Part shown: positions 31,638 to 33,573 of the stretch, piece by piece | Layout: each line of letters starts with the position of its first letter | Numbering within the stretch: the stretch's first letter is position 1 | Assembly: GCA_050290225.1 (NCBI GenBank) | Contig: JBNKHG010000085.1 | Location: 1 to 33,573 of the forward strand | Length of the DNA stretch: 33,573 nt | From: JBNKHG01 sp050290225 | Lineage (GTDB): Bacteria > Pseudomonadota > Gammaproteobacteria > Pseudomonadales > Cellvibrionaceae | Direction of reading: 5' to 3' | Notes under the pieces: generated by a model | Seen by the model: only the letters and a program-made list of their open reading frames with translations | Database searches by the model: none | What the model was told of the DNA's origin: nothing | Translations under genes and position numbers: made by a program

Positions 31638-31870
31638 ATGGGCAAGTTACTAAGTGATCGGGATGTCAGGTTTCTCTTGTGCGAAATGTTCGATGCGGAG
31701 GCTCTGTTGCAGCGCTCTCGCTATTGAGAGCATTCGCGCGAGGGTTTTGTCGCCACACTGGAATCCGCTGAAAAAATTGCTCAAAAATTATTTATAAATC
31801 ATTACCGGAAGGGCGACACTAAGATTATAGATACAAGAGTTAGACCGAACAGGAAGGACGATTGCACTCA
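31638..31870 (+). pseudogene. N-terminal relic of an acyl-CoA dehydrogenase
   Basis: The frame from ATG 31638 reads MGKLLSDRDVRFLLCEMFDA, then EALLQRSRY, a TGA at 31725, and on in the same frame EHSREGFVATLESAEKIAQK, LFINHYRKGDTKIID. This matches the N-terminal domain of the acyl-CoA dehydrogenase subgroup with an extra N-terminal segment (typically 'RD.RF.L.EVLDAEALL...YAEHSRE...A.KIAE..F.P.NRKGD'). One internal stop and loss of everything after about 75 codons make it a pseudogene. It lies between the 39-bp sites and the E1 gene, so the sites may once have driven this gene. Confidence 0.75.
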
Positions 31871-31893
31871 TTTGTTTGTAGGAACCTACTACT

Positions 31894-33573
31894 ATGGATT
31901 TTACAGAAAATCACCAGCTTGAGATGTACCGGCGTATGCTTCGCATCCGTTACTTCGAACTTGCCGCCACAACAGAAATGAAAGCAGGCAACATCCCCGG
32001 CGTATGCCATTCCAGCGTCGGTCAGGAAGCCGCCATTGTAGGCGCCTGCATGGCCCTGCGTGACGACGACTCAATGACCGGTACCCACCGCTCCCACGGC
32101 CACCCCATTGGTAAAGGGGCGGCCCTAAAACCCCTCATGGCCGAGCTGATGGGCAAGACTACAGGTGTCTGCCAGGGGCGTGGCGGCTCCATGCATTTGG
32201 CGGATACCAGCGTCGGTAGTATCGGCGAATCCTCCATTGTTGGTGGCGGTATTCCGTTGGCGACTGGTGCTGGGTTAAGTGCCAAAGTGCGAAAAACCGA
32301 CCAGGTAGGCCTCAGCTTCTTCGGAGACGGCGCCAGTAATGAAGGTGCCTTCACCGAATCAATGAACATGGCGGCCATCTGGAAGCTGCCCGTGATTTTC
32401 TTCTGCGAAAACAACCAATACGCGTTGACCACCCCACAGATCAAATCCCACGGTCAACCCGACATTGCCAAGCGGGCCGAGGGCTACGGCATTCCCGGTG
32501 TCGTTGTCGATGGCCAGGATGCCACCGCCGTGTACCAAGCCACACAAACCGCCGTCGATAGGGCGCGTCGCGGCGACGGTCCCACTTTGATTGAGGCCAA
32601 GACCTACCGCTTTGATGAACATGCCGTGGGCTTGACCATCGCCATGCCCTATCGGGAGCAGTCCGAAATAGACCAATGGCAAGCCGAGCGAGATCCGTTG
32701 GTAATCTACAAACAGCAGTTATTGGCCGAAGGTATAGAGGAAACCGAGCTTGATGCCATTGAGCAGGCCGTCGTGAGCGAAGTGGAAGAGGCCGTCGCAT
32801 TTGGCCTTGAAAGTCCGCAGCCTGAAGCCGAAGCGGTTTACGACTACCTGTATAGCGCGACTTCAGTATCAGCGTCCGCGGGCACGGATGAATCCATGGA
32901 GAACAGACCCAAAACCCGACTTAGCTATATGGAAGCCATCGTCGAAGCCGAGCGCGAAGAAATGCTGCGAGATGAGAAGGTCATCCTCATTGGCCAGGAC
33001 ATCTCCTGCTATGGCGGAACCGACCTCTACAAAGACTTCGACGAAACCCGCCTGTGGAACACCCCCATCTCCGAAAACGGCCTCACCGGCATGGGCATCG
33101 GCGCGGCCCTGACCGGCCTGCGTCCCATTGTTGACCTTACCATTGCCAGCTTCGTTTACCTGGCCTCGGACCAGATCATCAACCAGGCCGCCAAGCTTCG
33201 GTATATGACAGCAGGACAGTTGGAAGTCCCCATCGTCTTCCGCACCGGTATGTACTACAACATCTCCATGGCCGCGCAGCACTCGGACCGGCCCTATCCT
33301 ATCTTCATGAACACCCCGGGCCTGAAAATCGTCATTCCCGCCACGCCGGCGGATATGAAAGGCCTGCTCAAAGCCGCGGTGCGCGATGATGATCCCGTCC
33401 TCGTCTTTGAAGACGTCAACCTGTGGGCGGGAAAAGACGATGTGATCACCGACCCGGATTACCTGGTGCCCATCGGCCAGGCTGCGGTCAAACAGACCGG
33501 TAGCGACGTCACCGTCATCGCTATTGGCGGTTGCCTGCCCAAGGCGTTAGCGGCTGCCAAGGCTTTGGGGGAA
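31894..33573 (+). CDS. fused E1 alpha/beta 2-oxoacid (or acetoin) dehydrogenase, 3' end outside window
   Basis: An uninterrupted frame of 560 codons to the window edge. Residues about 1-320 are E1-alpha: HRSHGH, GRGGSMH, and the ThDP motif starting GDGASNEG at 144-146 with NN at 173-174. A Ser/Ala-rich linker (YSATSVSASAGTDES, about 318-333) leads to E1-beta from about 340 (SYMEAIVEAEREEMLRDEKV, then GQDIS, ISENGLTGMGIGAAL, and AQHSDRPYPIFMNTPGLKIV). Acetoin and pyruvate/branched-chain dehydrogenases usually have two separate chains here; fused forms occur. AGGA precedes the ATG. It would oxidatively cleave a 2-oxoacid or acyloin to an acyl-CoA, with E2 and E3 partners expected downstream outside the window. 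Confidence 0.92.
   Translation, partial: MDFTENHQLEMYRRMLRIRYFELAATTEMKAGNIPGVCHSSVGQEAAIVGACMALRDDDSMTGTHRSHGHPIGKGAALKPLMAELMGKTTGVCQGRGGSMHLADTSVGSIGESSIVGGGIPLATGAGLSAKVRKTDQVGLSFFGDGASNEGAFTESMNMAAIWKLPVIFFCENNQYALTTPQIKSHGQPDIAKRAEGYGIPGVVVDGQDATAVYQATQTAVDRARRGDGPTLIEAKTYRFDEHAVGLTIAMPYREQSEIDQWQAERDPLVIYKQQLLAEGIEETELDAIEQAVVSEVEEAVAFGLESPQPEAEAVYDYLYSATSVSASAGTDESMENRPKTRLSYMEAIVEAEREEMLRDEKVILIGQDISCYGGTDLYKDFDETRLWNTPISENGLTGMGIGAALTGLRPIVDLTIASFVYLASDQIINQAAKLRYMTAGQLEVPIVFRTGMYYNISMAAQHSDRPYPIFMNTPGLKIVIPATPADMKGLLKAAVRDDDPVLVFEDVNLWAGKDDVITDPDYLVPIGQAAVKQTGSDVTVIAIGGCLPKALAAAKALGE

Noticed and set aside
1..33573. CRISPR arrays and complete insertion sequences
   Set aside because: No regularly spaced short repeats and no transposase with flanking inverted repeats were seen. 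The Rpn-type fragment at the left edge is not an IS element by itself.

Overview
The window is a stretch of gammaproteobacterial chromosome, probably from a marine, metabolically versatile organism of the Spongiibacteraceae/Halieaceae/Alcanivorax type. That placement is an inference from gene content: AraC regulators with an arabinose-binding-like N-terminus, TonB-dependent receptors, spinster-like MFS carriers and many CoA-dependent catabolic enzymes. No rRNA or ribosomal-protein marker is present to confirm it. Nearly all genes lie on the + strand; the one clear minus-strand gene is a tRNA-Leu(CAA).

Positions 1-6360 hold the end of an Rpn/DUF4351-type protein, an AraC-family regulator, a single-chain biotin-dependent acyl-CoA carboxylase (biotin carboxylase, biotin carrier and carboxyltransferase on one 1082-residue chain) and a thiolase. 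The last two are 31 bp apart and form an operon that looks built for acyl-CoA breakdown. A strong hairpin closes it, followed by about 500 bp without genes and the tRNA.

Positions 6960-13890 are a recombination-scarred accessory island. It contains three intact toxin-antitoxin modules (RHH/ParE-like at 8336-8904, RHH/PIN at 11478-12130, Phd/PIN at 12361-13053), one intact AAA/DUF4143 ATPase (9575-10738) and an orphan FitA-like antitoxin whose FitB-like PIN partner has lost its middle in frame. Between them lie at least six broken copies of one AraC-type gene, whose intact version is 13897-14982, plus pieces of a second DUF4143 gene and of PIN genes. A 135-bp direct repeat with one mismatch (7727-7861 and 13340-13474) brackets most of the block and splits that second DUF4143 gene.

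Positions 13897-33573 are a catabolic locus: intact AraC regulator, TonB-dependent receptor, MFS, SDR, aldehyde dehydrogenase, MFS, ThDP-dependent acetolactate-synthase-like enzyme, MFS, a BAHD-like acyltransferase (a family typical of plants and fungi), a second aldehyde dehydrogenase, an acyl-CoA synthetase, a second SDR, and a fused E1 alpha/beta 2-oxoacid or acetoin dehydrogenase that runs off the window. I found a 39-bp motif, GTCCATTNTTGCTAATTCT...GCCATGG, at four places: once before the receptor, once before the acyl-CoA synthetase and twice before the E1 gene. A fifth, weaker copy lies before the receptor. These are probably operators of the AraC protein encoded beside them and tie the three transcription units into one regulon.

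A plausible reading is outer-membrane uptake of a hydrophobic or oxygenated substrate, alcohol/ketone oxidation by the SDRs, C-C cleavage at an alpha-hydroxy-carbonyl by one or both ThDP enzymes, oxidation of the aldehydes, and activation of the acids to CoA esters. The substrate cannot be read from the sequence.
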